Counted from the first letter of the stretch, positions 24,020-32,484 are shown. The stretch: 34,063 nt of DNA from Clostridiales bacterium (GCA_020860025.1 JAJBVC010000086.1:1-34063); one strand, 5' to 3'. The notes: generated by a model not told the origin, from the letters alone. Numbers and translations are program-made.

Positions 24020-24544
24020 ATGAATTACGGCGAGATAAAGAAAAACGATATTGCAAACGGCGAAGGTGTACGCACCTCATTATTTGTTTCAGGGTGCAGG
24101 CATCACTGCAAAAACTGCTTTAACGAGGCTACCTGGGATTTCGGCTACGGCAAACTTTTTACCGAGGAAACCGTAAAGGAAATACTTGACTCCTGTTCAC
24201 CCGACTGGATTAACGGCTTATCTCTTCTCGGCGGCGAGCCGTTTGAGCCTGAAAACCAAAAGGTACTTTTGCCGTTTTTGATAATGTTTAAAGAGCGTTT
24301 CAAAAATAAAGACGTGTGGTGCTATTCGGGATTTACGATTGAGGAAATTCTCGGGAAAAAACCGTCTCGTGCTTTTACCGACACCGGCGGTGAAATGCTG
24401 TCTTATATCGACATTCTCGTTGACGGCAGATTCGTTGAGGAAAAAAAGGATATTTCACTTGTATTCAGAGGTTCGTCAAACCAGCGTATAATTGACGTTA
24501 AAAAAACACTTGAAGAGAAAAAAATAGTTCTCTATTTTGAGTAA
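24020..24544 (+). CDS. nrdG: Anaerobic ribonucleotide reductase activase-like radical SAM protein
   Basis: This 174-residue protein has the NrdG pattern: NDIANGEGVRTSLFVSGCRHHCKNCFN with the radical SAM Cys triad CRHHCKNC, WDFGYGKLFTEE, LSLLGGEPFEPEN, VWCYSGFTIEEIL, then DILVDGRF and RGSSNQRIID. It uses SAM and a 4Fe-4S cluster to make the glycyl radical on NrdD. The NrdD reductase itself is not in the window, so the partner is elsewhere or it serves another glycyl-radical enzyme. The ATG at 24020 follows GAGAGG; an upstream TTG at 23999 is less likely. It is followed at 12 bp by the GH43-like gene. Confidence 0.88.
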   Translation: MNYGEIKKNDIANGEGVRTSLFVSGCRHHCKNCFNEATWDFGYGKLFTEETVKEILDSCSPDWINGLSLLGGEPFEPENQKVLLPFLIMFKERFKNKDVWCYSGFTIEEILGKKPSRAFTDTGGEMLSYIDILVDGRFVEEKKDISLVFRGSSNQRIIDVKKTLEEKKIVLYFE

Positions 24545-24556
24545 TACGGAGGGTTT

Positions 24557-25492
24557 ATGCCTTATATTTGCGTTCATTTTAAGGAAAAAACAACACCTGA
24601 CGGAGAGCAGGTTTACTTTGCTGTCAGCAAAGACGGCTTTAACTGGGAAAGTTTAAATAACTCAAACCCCGTTTTAACGTGCGATAAGGGCGAAATGGGA
24701 TGCCGTGACATTGAAATTGTAAGGCTCAAAAAAGGCGGCTTTGTAATTTTAGCGACCGATTTGTGCATAGTTCACAGAATCGAGCGTGACGGCAAGCTTG
24801 ACTGGAAGCAGATAAACAGTCACGGCAGTAAAAATCTTTCCATGTGGAAAAGCGACGATTTAATTCACTTTTCACAGCAAAAGCTCATATATTTCGGTCG
24901 TGACGATTTCGGATGTCTGTGGGCACCGGAGGTTTTTTACGACGAAGAAAGCGACGAGTATCTTATTCACTGGGGTTCTACAATCGCAAAGGATAATTTT
25001 ACCCATATGTCAATCTATTCCTGCACGACAAACGATTTTGAGAGCTTTACTCCACCACGTCTTTTCTTTGAAAAGGATAATGAAATTCTTGACAGTCATA
25101 TAACAAAAGTTGAAAAAACGTATCATCTTTTCTACAAAAATTCCGATAATCCGGCAATGAATATGCACGCAACGTCACAAAAGCTTTACGGCCCATATGA
25201 AAACGACAGCGATTTTCAAAATTATATGGAGTCGCTTTATCATCCGGGCTCTTATGAAGCGCCTACAACGTATACGCTTCCCGACGGAAGATGGTGTATG
25301 ATGCTCGACTTTTTCGGCTGTGAAAAGGAGAAAATGGGATATGTTCCGTTCATTTCACCGACAGTCGGCGACAGTAATTTTGTTATGAGCAAAGACGATT
25401 TTACATTTCCCTACGGTTTTAAACACGGCAAGGTAATTGAAATAACCGATGAGGAATATGCATCTCTTAAAAGCTATTACGCTGATAACTAA
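24557..25492 (+). CDS. Glycoside hydrolase family 43-like (five-bladed propeller) protein
   Basis: This 311-residue cytoplasmic protein has no signal peptide. It shows propeller motifs typical of GH43-like arabinosidases and xylosidases: FAVSKDGFNWESLNN, GCRDIEIVRLKKGGFVILAT (the Arg-Asp of blade 1), MWKSDDLIHFSQQKLI, LWAPEVFYDEESDEYLIHWGS and SYEAPTTYTLPDGRWCMM, where the acid Glu would be expected. Five blades of about 55 residues fit the length. It probably trims pentose-containing oligosaccharides imported by the cell. It shares an operon with the NrdG-like gene (12 bp spacing, GGAGGG site), an unusual neighbour. The linkage specificity is not determinable. Confidence 0.8.
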   Translation: MPYICVHFKEKTTPDGEQVYFAVSKDGFNWESLNNSNPVLTCDKGEMGCRDIEIVRLKKGGFVILATDLCIVHRIERDGKLDWKQINSHGSKNLSMWKSDDLIHFSQQKLIYFGRDDFGCLWAPEVFYDEESDEYLIHWGSTIAKDNFTHMSIYSCTTNDFESFTPPRLFFEKDNEILDSHITKVEKTYHLFYKNSDNPAMNMHATSQKLYGPYENDSDFQNYMESLYHPGSYEAPTTYTLPDGRWCMMLDFFGCEKEKMGYVPFISPTVGDSNFVMSKDDFTFPYGFKHGKVIEITDEEYASLKSYYADN

Positions 25493-25508
25493 AACAAAAT
25501 ATTATGAA

Positions 25509-25640
25509 AAAGGCACTGTGAATTTTATATCACAGTGCCTTTCAAGTGTTCCTAACGTAAATTACGTTTTGCTAACATAATCTAATTAAATTAAGCAATT
25601 AAACATATAATAATCAGTCATGGTTCGGACTGCTTATACG
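25509..25640 (+). repeat. Variant element B2 of the dispersed family
   Basis: Its hairpin (AAAGGCACTGTG/CACAGTGCCTTT, perfect 12-bp arms) starts 17 bp after the GH43-like stop and can act as a terminator. The following stretch CAAGTGTTCCTAACGTAAATTA and CATATAATAATCAGTCATG is shared with B1, and the right end GACTGCTTATACG matches the family terminal repeat. The left end is truncated. It directly abuts element A5, and the two ends form an inverted repeat across the junction. Confidence 0.7.
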
Positions 25641-25646
25641 TTTTGC

Positions 25647-25983
25647 AGGATGGCGTATAAGTAGTCAGAATTAAGCATTTTGGGAGGATTGCTGTACATT
25701 GTGTCCAGTTGCGGTGCCCAAAATTTTCGGTCGCTTACGCTGAAAATTTTGACCGCTGCCAATTCTTTTTGCTCCCTTTTTCTCACACTGTGAGCGGTCG
25801 CAAACGAATCCGCTTCCGAGCAAAAGGCTTAAAACGCTCAAAAGTGCCAAGAACATTAAGGTCTTGGCACTTTTATATTGTTGTTGTAACAAGATGACTT
25901 TTTTGTCATTAAAAGATAAAAGTAATAAAGATACTTCTATTTTTACCACCTGAGCGTGGTTATGGCTGCTTATACGCCATCCT
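25647..25983 (+). repeat. Dispersed element A5 (long form, perfect terminal repeats)
   Basis: This 337-bp copy has perfect 15-bp ends AGGATGGCGTATAAG (25647-25661) and CTTATACGCCATCCT (25969-25983), different in their outer bases from the TGTYGA ends of other copies. It carries the core, the GTGCC-type hairpin (AAAAGTGCCAAGA/TCTTGGCACTTTT), the palindrome CTCACACTGTGAG and the CAAAATTTTC/GAAAATTTTG stem shared with A2, and GAGCGTGGTTATG. Its last base is the last base of the neighbouring gene's stop codon. Confidence 0.85.
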
Positions 25984-26948
25984 TATGCCAAATAGAGTGC
26001 TGATGTGTCTATATTCGTGTTGTCTACATACCAGCTGTTGCCGATTTCAGCAACATAAACTTCCTGTGTAGCAACAACCGTACCATCATCAAGAGTAACC
26101 TCAACAGTACATTTTGCAACTGAAGTGATAACATCCGAATTATCGAGCTGAGTAAAAGCATCTGTCATTGTTGCGGCTGTTTCATCATCAAGAGCAAACT
26201 GCGCTACGGCTGTTTGACCCGACTCAACTACAGATGTAATTCTCTCTGTGTATTCCTCAACGTAAGCGGTAACCTCATCAGCGGAAAGCTCTGTACATTC
26301 GGTAACTGTAGTAGTAAATTTGTAATCATCACCGTACATTAACTGATATACACCTGTTGAAGCTTCCTGAATAACAGTCTTATCATCGTCCGCAAGCTCC
26401 TCTTCAGTACCTGTCAATGACAGTCCGTACGATGAAACATTTGATTCAAACGCACCAAACATAAAGTCGGAATCCATATATTCATCGCCGTAAACCTCTG
26501 CCCTAACCTCTGCAAGTTTTGCAAAGTAATTTGAGAATATAGCGTCATAATCGTCAAGACCGTATGTAGTAAGAAGTTCAACGTAATAGTCGTACATCGT
26601 TTCGTAAACTTCGTCAATAGCGGCAGTTTCCTCATCATTACCTGTGCCGACAAAGTCAGCCTGCTCAACGTCGTCGCCGTCATTTATATAAGGGAGCATA
26701 TAAGCGTTGGTAACAAAATTGCCGAATTTCATATTCTTTGAAACGAGCGTGTTCTTGTAAGCATTATAGCCGTCGCCCGTCTGAACAATAGTATCAACAT
26801 ATGTCTGGGCAACCTTTTCGGCACTGAATGCGGTGTATCTTGAAGTGAAAGCAAATATAGTAAGCGCAACCAAAATTACAGCTACTATAATGCCGGCAAC
26901 AACGGCATATAATCCTGCTTTAAATTCTTTTTCTTTCGTCTTAGCCAT
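25983..26948 (-). CDS. Membrane-anchored extracytoplasmic protein of unknown function
   Basis: This 321-residue protein has a basic N-terminus, one membrane helix (about 12-35, AVVAGIIVAVILVALTIFAF) and an acidic extracytoplasmic region rich in Tyr and Thr. Repeated helical segments (YETMYDYYVELLTTYG, NYFAKLAEVRAEVYG) are followed by a C-terminal beta domain (CTVEVTLDDGTVVATQEVYVAEIGNSWYVDN) resembling small lumenal domains of clostridial anchored proteins. The ATG at 26948 is eight bases from AAGGAGGG; the ATG two codons upstream is too close to it. It is co-transcribed with the symporter gene 14 bp upstream, so it may help substrate capture, but no family is recognised. Confidence 0.75.
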   Translation of the reverse strand: MAKTKEKEFKAGLYAVVAGIIVAVILVALTIFAFTSRYTAFSAEKVAQTYVDTIVQTGDGYNAYKNTLVSKNMKFGNFVTNAYMLPYINDGDDVEQADFVGTGNDEETAAIDEVYETMYDYYVELLTTYGLDDYDAIFSNYFAKLAEVRAEVYGDEYMDSDFMFGAFESNVSSYGLSLTGTEEELADDDKTVIQEASTGVYQLMYGDDYKFTTTVTECTELSADEVTAYVEEYTERITSVVESGQTAVAQFALDDETAATMTDAFTQLDNSDVITSVAKCTVEVTLDDGTVVATQEVYVAEIGNSWYVDNTNIDTSALYLA

Positions 26949-26962
26949 AAACATTACCCTCC

Positions 26963-28489
26963 TTATTCAGCGATTTCCTGTGCGGCAACGTCATCACTGC
27001 CGGACTGAGCGTTTCTCTTTTCAGCAAGAGCGGCTGTAATTCTTTCTTTCTTCTCTCCGACCATATCGTAGAACAGAATCGGGATAAATTGAAGAATAAC
27101 GAATATTGCGGGAATGATTGTGTAAATCATAAGGAAACGTGACAATACCGCATCATCCTGTGCCGCATAAGCTACGTTCGGATCCTGTGAGAACTGATAA
27201 TTACTCCATGTGTAAACAAGCCACGGGCCGAGGAACTTCGTAAACGCAGAAGCAATTTTTGAGAAAAGACCGTAGCCTGCGTAAGCAAGACCTTCCTGAC
27301 GTTTACCTGTTTTATATTCCATTTCATCAATACAGTCTGCAATCATAATGTTAGGCGTTACGTTTGTATTGCCGTGCTGTAAACCGCAGAAGAAGTTGAG
27401 AATCAAGAACGGAATTACAAGTGAGCTGTTGAAACCGACAGCCTTTGAAACAAGGTACAAAATCGCAAGTGATGAAGCACCGTAACAGCAGAAGATAATG
27501 TAGGTTTGCTTTGTTGAGAATTTCTTAAGAACAGCTCTGACAATAAGCATACCGACAGCTGTTCCGATACCCATAGGAAGCATAAGAGCAAGCTTTAAGC
27601 CCTTTGAACCTAAAAGATAAATAGCTATGTAAAGTGAAACTGTACCGTAAACGCCTCTGCCGAAGCCTGCAAGCTTTGTAAGTGAAACCATAAGCAGGTT
27701 CTTGTTTGTGAAAACAAGCTTGATTGATTCAACAAGCGAAACCTTTTCAGATGTATACGGTACACGCTCCTTGTTGTTTGCAAAGAAAATCATAACGAAG
27801 ATTATCATACCAAGAGCGCATATTGTTGTTGAAATAATAAGATCAAGTCCCTGACCTTCTGCGTTCTTGAACTGCTGCTGTCCCATAAAGAGCTTCATAA
27901 GTTCCTGAACAACAATAATGATAAGCTGACCGCCCGATTGACCTACAGAACGCAGGAAAGAAGCGATTGAAATAGCGTCGCTTCTTTCAGACGCATTAGG
28001 CGAGCAAAGAGCGCCAAAGCAGTTAGCCGGCGACTCTACAGCGCAGGAAACAGCCGTGTAAAGACAATAAATTACTATCATCCAAACAGACGCAATACCA
28101 AATGACGTTGTGTTTGGTGCAATAAATACAAGCATTGAAACAATAGCAAGAGGTAAAGCACCGAAACCAATCCACGGCTTAACCTTACCTAATCTTGTTT
28201 TCGTTCTGTCAACAAGAATACCTATGACAAGTTCGCACGCAGCGCCTAAAAATCCGGCAATCAAAAATGTGATTTCAACAATATTTGCAATCTGCGAGGA
28301 GTCAAAACCCTTCCCCTTGAACGCAAAGTCAGCAAAGAATGTAGTCGTATAATCGGGCATCCAGCCTGTAAGCAAAGCGACACCGAAAAGTCCGATACCA
28401 AAGGTTACAATCTCTGATGGCTTCATATACTTCTTTTCAGCCGGTGCAGCACTTGACGCTTCCGCAACAGCGGCTTTCTTTTTAGCCAT
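26963..28489 (-). CDS. GPH-family (MFS_2) sugar:cation symporter
   Basis: This 508-residue protein has about 12 membrane helices and the family motif GILVDRTKTRLGKVKPW in the first cytoplasmic loop, the second-half PNIMIADCIDEMEYKTGKRQEGLAYA, and the LFFANNKERVPY-type central loop. The family imports glycosides, pentosides, hexuronides or melibiose with Na+ or H+. Both termini are extended and charged (an Ala/Lys-rich N-terminus and a C-terminus with ITAALAEKRNAQ). The ATG at 28489 follows GTGAGG with good spacing; a GTG at 28501 lies within that site. Its substrate is unknown; the GH43-like enzyme nearby is suggestive of pentosides. It has its own promoter and is followed by the anchored protein. 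Confidence 0.9.
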   Translation of the reverse strand: MAKKKAAVAEASSAAPAEKKYMKPSEIVTFGIGLFGVALLTGWMPDYTTTFFADFAFKGKGFDSSQIANIVEITFLIAGFLGAACELVIGILVDRTKTRLGKVKPWIGFGALPLAIVSMLVFIAPNTTSFGIASVWMIVIYCLYTAVSCAVESPANCFGALCSPNASERSDAISIASFLRSVGQSGGQLIIIVVQELMKLFMGQQQFKNAEGQGLDLIISTTICALGMIIFVMIFFANNKERVPYTSEKVSLVESIKLVFTNKNLLMVSLTKLAGFGRGVYGTVSLYIAIYLLGSKGLKLALMLPMGIGTAVGMLIVRAVLKKFSTKQTYIIFCCYGASSLAILYLVSKAVGFNSSLVIPFLILNFFCGLQHGNTNVTPNIMIADCIDEMEYKTGKRQEGLAYAGYGLFSKIASAFTKFLGPWLVYTWSNYQFSQDPNVAYAAQDDAVLSRFLMIYTIIPAIFVILQFIPILFYDMVGEKKERITAALAEKRNAQSGSDDVAAQEIAE

Positions 28490-28527
28490 AAAAAACCTCA
28501 CTTTTATAAAATGTCTTCTTGTTAATC

Positions 28528-28556
28528 ATTATATCACTATATTTTTAAGTTGACAA
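28528..28556 (-). promoter_or_regulatory. Promoter of the symporter-anchored protein operon
   Basis: -35 TTGTCA (28551-28556) and perfect -10 TATAAT (28528-28533) on the minus strand with a 17-bp spacer, giving a short leader before the ATG at 28489. Confidence 0.75.
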
Positions 28557-28604
28557 TAGGATTTTTAACTTTTATTTAACAAATATTTAACCTAAAAGAA
28601 ATTT

Positions 28605-28652
28605 TCTTTACAAAAAACAAATACCGCCCTGTGAATAAACACAGAGCGGTAT
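28605..28652 (-). terminator. Intrinsic terminator of the upstream symporter transcript
   Basis: On the minus strand the arms ATACCGCTCTGTG/CACAGGGCGGTAT pair with one U-G wobble and are followed by TTTGTTTTTT. On the plus strand the same position is a C/A mismatch, so it is oriented for minus transcripts reading out of the symporter gene at 28984 through element A6. Confidence 0.75.
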
Positions 28653-28691
28653 GTTCCGATTTATGTTGTAAAAACAGATAAATTTTTATCT

Positions 28692-28733
28692 CAGCGTGTA
28701 GAAAAAGTTAAATTACAGATTTCTACACGCTGG
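28692..28733 (+). repeat. Left-end extension hairpin of element A6
   Basis: Perfect arms CAGCGTGTAGAAA and TTTCTACACGCTG, 13 bp, directly precede the A6 terminal repeat. The same extension, with arm changes, borders A8 (33067-33108, inverted) and A2 (7784-7836, inverted), so it is part of a longer unit in those copies. Confidence 0.65.
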
Positions 28734-28965
28734 CAGATGTTGAGAAAGTAGTCAGAATTAAGCATTTTGGGAGGGGAGCTGTACGATGGTACTGCCCCCG
28801 AGTAAAAGGCTTAAAACGCTCAAAAGCGCCGAGAAAATTAAATTCTCGGCACTTTTATATGGTTGTTGATAAAAATAATTTTGATGTTATCAAAATGTGA
28901 AAGTAAGAAATATATTTATATTTCTACAATTTGAGCGTGGTTATGACTACTTTATCGACAGACTG
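28734..28965 (+). repeat. Dispersed element A6 (short form, GTGCC-type hairpin)
   Basis: This 232-bp copy has ends with the core TGTTGAGAAAGTAGTC and (reverse complement) TGTCGATAAAGTAGTC. It has the GTAC-N4-GTAC mini-hairpin within a GGGG/CCCC stem, the CCGAG core, CGCTC, and a central hairpin AAAAGCGCCGAGA/TCTCGGCACTTTT with one mismatch. A second stem TTTTGAT/ATCAAAA is shared with A8. The GAGCGTGGTTATG motif is present. Confidence 0.85.
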
Positions 28966-28983
28966 TGATAAGTTTTTATCTGA

Positions 28984-30426
28984 TTATTCGCCAGACTTTG
29001 CTCGGCGGGCGGCAAGTTCTGTTGAAATCATTGCTTTTTTATCGCCGACAATATCATACTTAAACATAGGAATCGTTGAAAGAAGCGCAAGTATACCCGG
29101 CATTACCGTATAAGCAAAGAATACTATATCCTTTGTTTTTGTAGTAAACACAACCGTGCTTTCGGCAATCGCTTCCTGATAGCCTGAAAACTGTATAAAT
29201 ACAAGACCGAGCGCCGTACCGAGAGCAAGGCAAACCTTAATTGTAAGAGTAAGTACAGAATAAGCTGCGCCCTCCATACGCTTGCCTGTTTCGTACTCAT
29301 AATAGTCAACGCAATCGGCAGTCATAATCATAGGCATAAGCGTTACAGCACCGAACTGAAGTCCGATAAGGAACAGCGACGCATAAAAGAGAATCGTAAG
29401 AACCATATTATCAGGATTTAAGAACCAGAAATGACCTATTACAAAAGAAAATACCGACGCCGCAAAGCCATAAAACGACATAATGAGGTAAACCTTTTTC
29501 TCATCAAGCTTTTTAATAAGAATCGGGCAAACTGCCATACTAATCATTGAACCTACGGCTGTTACGATACCCAAAACAGCTACAAGATTTTGTGAGCCTA
29601 AAAGCGCATTAGCAGCCTGAACCTGAATACCCATTGCCATCTGACGGCCGAATCCGAGGAAATACGAAACGATAACGAGCATAAGCGGTTTATTGTCTTT
29701 AAGCGCCGAAATCATATCCTTAAACGAAGTCTTTTCGGCAGGCTGATAAGGAACTCTCTCTTTATTGCAAAGTGGAATAAGTGCAAACAATGCGCAACCT
29801 AAAACAGCCGTTAAAATTGCTGTCCAAAAATATTCTGACGCAATCATTGGAGTATCGGTTTCACCCTCAAAACCGAACACCTGTGAACCGCCCTTAATAA
29901 TAAGGCAGACAACAGGAACGATTACAACGCAAGCGGAAAATCCAACCTGCTTAAATGTATTTGAAATTGAAACGACGTTAGTTCTCTCGGTAGGATTAGG
30001 TGTCAAAACAGAGGCAATTCCCTGTGACGGAACATCACCGAGCGTCATTGCAAGCGACCAGATAAGATATGTAACAAATATCCAAATATAAAGACCTATA
30101 CCCGTAAACGGAACTTTAAGAAATATTACCGCCGTAAAAACAAGAAGCGGAAGAATTGAATAGGCAATCATTGATTTGAACTTGGCATTCTTGCTTTTTG
30201 AACGGTCAATCATATTGCCTACAATAGGGTCGAACACCGCCGACACTATTTTTGCTATCAAAATAAGTATGCCTACGACAGCAATATCCGCTCCGAGAAT
30301 TGACGAATCAAATTCAGCCTGATATGAATTTAGCAGTCCGACGATTGCCTGAAAGCCAAACAATCCGAGTGAATAAGCGGCAATCTCTTTAAAATTCATA
30401 TGTTTTTCTTTTGTAATATCTGTCAT
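28984..30426 (-). CDS. GPH-family (MFS_2) sugar:cation symporter
   Basis: This 480-residue protein has about 12 membrane helices and a family-type first loop (VFDPIVGNMIDRSKSKNAKF), the TADCVDYYEYETGKRMEGAAYS motif in the second half, and a KERVPYQP central loop. It is a paralogue of the symporter at 26963 but not a recent duplicate: the first-loop motif here lacks the K-x-x-P of the other protein (FKSM against VKPW). It starts at ATG 30426 with GGAGGT upstream. A dispersed element (A7) lies before it and another (A6) after it, with a terminator at 28605-28652. It probably imports a glycoside or glycan fragment; the substrate is unknown. Confidence 0.9.
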   Translation of the reverse strand: MTDITKEKHMNFKEIAAYSLGLFGFQAIVGLLNSYQAEFDSSILGADIAVVGILILIAKIVSAVFDPIVGNMIDRSKSKNAKFKSMIAYSILPLLVFTAVIFLKVPFTGIGLYIWIFVTYLIWSLAMTLGDVPSQGIASVLTPNPTERTNVVSISNTFKQVGFSACVVIVPVVCLIIKGGSQVFGFEGETDTPMIASEYFWTAILTAVLGCALFALIPLCNKERVPYQPAEKTSFKDMISALKDNKPLMLVIVSYFLGFGRQMAMGIQVQAANALLGSQNLVAVLGIVTAVGSMISMAVCPILIKKLDEKKVYLIMSFYGFAASVFSFVIGHFWFLNPDNMVLTILFYASLFLIGLQFGAVTLMPMIMTADCVDYYEYETGKRMEGAAYSVLTLTIKVCLALGTALGLVFIQFSGYQEAIAESTVVFTTKTKDIVFFAYTVMPGILALLSTIPMFKYDIVGDKKAMISTELAARRAKSGE

Positions 30427-30460
30427 AAATTACCTCCAAAAAAGTGCAAAAGGGCAAAAC

Positions 30461-30691
30461 CAGTCTGTCGATAAAGCAGCCATAACCACGCTCCGATGAT
30501 AAAAAATAAATGTCTGTCTTGATTTTATCTTTTAATAACAGGAAAATAATCTTGTTACAACTACCATTTAAAAGTGCCGAGAGCCCAAGTTCTCGGCACT
30601 TTTGAGCGTTTTAAGCCTTTTGCTCGGAGGCGGTACACACGTACAGTTCTCACTCCCAAAATGCTTAATTCTGACTACTTTCTCAACAGAC
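30461..30691 (-). repeat. Dispersed element A7 (short form, inverted)
   Basis: This 231-bp copy lies between the symporter and dehydrogenase genes. Its ends share GTCTGTYGAKAAAG over about 14 bp. It has a GTGCC-type hairpin (AAAAGTGCCGAGA/TCTCGGCACTTTT read on minus), the GTAC-N4-GTAC mini-hairpin closed by GGAG/CTCC, the CCGAGCAAAAG core and GAGCGTGGTTATG. It may reduce read-through from the dehydrogenase gene into the symporter gene. Confidence 0.85.
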
Positions 30692-30740
30692 CCAAGTGCG
30701 TAGAAATATCTCCACTGACAGTTTTTGCCCGTAAGTTCCG

Positions 30741-31598
30741 CTAATCCTTAAATACTTCGCTGAACAAATCAATATCGGCAGCCTTCATAACGGCGGAGAA
30801 AAGCTCTGAGCCCATTACCGGCATAAGCCTGTTAAATATCGACATTGCATGAGCGTCAAATCCGTGAACCATCATCGGACGCTTATGCTCAATTCCGAAC
30901 ATAATCATCTTTACCATACGGTCACAGTCTGTTGAAATCATATCCATAACCTTTTGACCTTTTCCGCCGGAATTCTCCTGGTCACGGAAAATATCGGTCT
31001 TGGTAAATCCAGGGCATACAAGTCCAACGTAACATTTGCCCTTATATTCAACACGCAAAGCCTCTGTAAATCCTTTAAGAGCGGCCTTTGACGCACTGTA
31101 CATTGAAGTTCCTGCAAGCGTCATCAAAGCGGCGGAAGAGTCAATATTGATAATAGCCGGATCGTCTTCTTGCAAAAGTGTAGGCAGAAAAGTCTTAACA
31201 CCATAAACGCATGAATAGAAATTGATATTCATTGCACGCTCAATTTCATCATAAGAATATCTGCCGAATCTTTTGAACTTAGGAAGAATACCTGCGTTAT
31301 TTATAAGAACTGATGGCTTGATACCTTCCTCTTCAAGCTCTTTTGCAAAATTTTCCCAATTTTCTTTTACAGAAACGTCAAACAATTTATATGAGAATTG
31401 CTCAGCGTATGTTGGGCCGAGTTCCTCAATAAATTTAAGCATTTTAGTTTCACTGCGGGCAACGCCCACAACACGGCAACCATGTTTTTTAATTAAGGTA
31501 GCGGCAATTCCTGCACCCATACCACCCGATGCACCGGTAACAATAACGGTCTTTGAGTTAAGCCATTCACCGCCGACCAATTCAGTACATTTGCTCAT
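30741..31598 (-). CDS. Short-chain dehydrogenase/reductase
   Basis: This 285-residue Rossmann-fold oxidoreductase has the NAD(P)-binding VTGASGGMGAG (TG-x3-G-x-G), the SVLINNAGI motif, Ser in NIDSSAALM, and the catalytic YSASKAALKGF (Tyr-x3-Lys). After the active site, VGLVCPGFTKTDIF is normal for classical SDRs. It reduces or oxidises a hydroxyl/ketone of unknown identity; candidates include sugar alcohols and steroids. Its start at 31598 has CGGGAGG upstream. A promoter for it faces that of the TetR gene, which makes it the likely target of that regulator. The C-terminal region (PMMVHGFDAHAMSIFNRLMPV) is amphipathic and longer than in minimal SDRs. Confidence 0.9.
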   Translation of the reverse strand: MSKCTELVGGEWLNSKTVIVTGASGGMGAGIAATLIKKHGCRVVGVARSETKMLKFIEELGPTYAEQFSYKLFDVSVKENWENFAKELEEEGIKPSVLINNAGILPKFKRFGRYSYDEIERAMNINFYSCVYGVKTFLPTLLQEDDPAIINIDSSAALMTLAGTSMYSASKAALKGFTEALRVEYKGKCYVGLVCPGFTKTDIFRDQENSGGKGQKVMDMISTDCDRMVKMIMFGIEHKRPMMVHGFDAHAMSIFNRLMPVMGSELFSAVMKAADIDLFSEVFKD

Positions 31599-31636
31599 AT
31601 TTTTACCTCCCGGATAAATTTTTAAATTCTTTATTT

Positions 31637-31665
31637 ATTATACAATATAAATTTTGACATTACAA
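31637..31665 (-). promoter_or_regulatory. Promoter of the dehydrogenase gene
   Basis: -35 TTGTAA (31660-31665) and perfect -10 TATAAT (31637-31642) with a 17-bp spacer on the minus strand, about 40 bp before the start at 31598. Confidence 0.7.
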
Positions 31666-31794
31666 CACCATTTTTCTTAAAAATTGAAATTTTGTAAATT
31701 ATGATTTTTTGTGATAAATCTTCGCTATTTCTTGTATATTTCAACAAAATCAGCAATTAGTTTTTGTCATAAACGCCGAATATTTTTAGTAAAT

Positions 31795-31823
31795 TTGCAA
31801 TCGCTATTATTGTATGTTAAAAT
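31795..31823 (+). promoter_or_regulatory. Promoter of the TetR-type regulator gene
   Basis: -35 TTGCAA (31795-31800) and -10 TAAAAT (31818-31823) with a 17-bp spacer. The spacer between this and the divergent dehydrogenase promoter is A/T-rich with no clear palindrome long enough to name as operator. Confidence 0.65.
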
Positions 31824-31894
31824 ACTATGGTAAAAAGGCGTATAATATCGTAATTCGACAAATATGCCAAATTTTTAAATTGGCGGGAATTTTT

Positions 31895-32440
31895 ATGGAC
31901 AGACGTGTTAAAAGAACAAAAACAGCTGTATTTAATGCGGTTATGGAATTGATTGTTGAAAAAGGCACCGATAAGATTACCGTTTTAGAGCTGTGCAAAA
32001 GAGCAGATATAAACAAAAGTACCTTTTATCTTCATTACAGCAGTATGGAAGACTGCCTTGAACAGTGCTTTCAATCAATTATGAACGGTATTGTGGAACT
32101 TTCAAAGCAGATAAAATTTGAAGATATTAAACGTAATCCACGCCCTGTTATAGAGCGTTTGCTTGACGAGGCTGAAAAGCAAATTGACTACCTTATTAAA
32201 TTTAAAGACAGCAATATCTGCGGTCCGTCAATAAAGATACTCAAAGACACTATTGTAAAAACGATTGCTCAAAATAACGGATTCAATCCCGATGACAATT
32301 ATTATGAAATCGCTCTGATTTCATTTGCCGTAGCCGGCTGTGTTGACGCAGTGATTGTTCCGCTTCCTTACTTTAATAAAGAAGAATTAACCAACGCTAT
32401 TGTTGCAATGCTCCAAAGCAAAAGCAGACCGGTTGTGTAA
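31895..32440 (+). CDS. TetR/AcrR-family transcriptional regulator
   Basis: This 181-residue regulator has the TetR DNA-binding domain at residues 1-55: RRVKRTKTAVFNAVMELIVEKG, then KITVLELCKRADINKSTFYLHYSSMEDCL, where helix 3 and the TFYLHYSS element are typical. The C-terminal ligand-binding part is helical, with a single Cys-containing segment (SNICGPSIKIL). The ATG at 31895 follows GGCGGG and matches the family start; an in-frame ATG at 31814 overlaps the -10 box of the promoter, so it was rejected. It is divergent to the SDR gene and likely represses it in the absence of an inducer. The ligand is unknown. Confidence 0.88.
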   Translation: MDRRVKRTKTAVFNAVMELIVEKGTDKITVLELCKRADINKSTFYLHYSSMEDCLEQCFQSIMNGIVELSKQIKFEDIKRNPRPVIERLLDEAEKQIDYLIKFKDSNICGPSIKILKDTIVKTIAQNNGFNPDDNYYEIALISFAVAGCVDAVIVPLPYFNKEELTNAIVAMLQSKSRPVV

Positions 32441-32484
32441 ATCATTACAGTGGTTAAATATAAAACCTGATAGGAGGATTCTAT

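Noticed and set aside
31814..31894. Upstream ATG at 31814 as start of the TetR regulator
   Set aside because: It overlaps the -10 box and adds 27 residues that do not fit the family; the ATG at 31895 has a ribosome-binding site.
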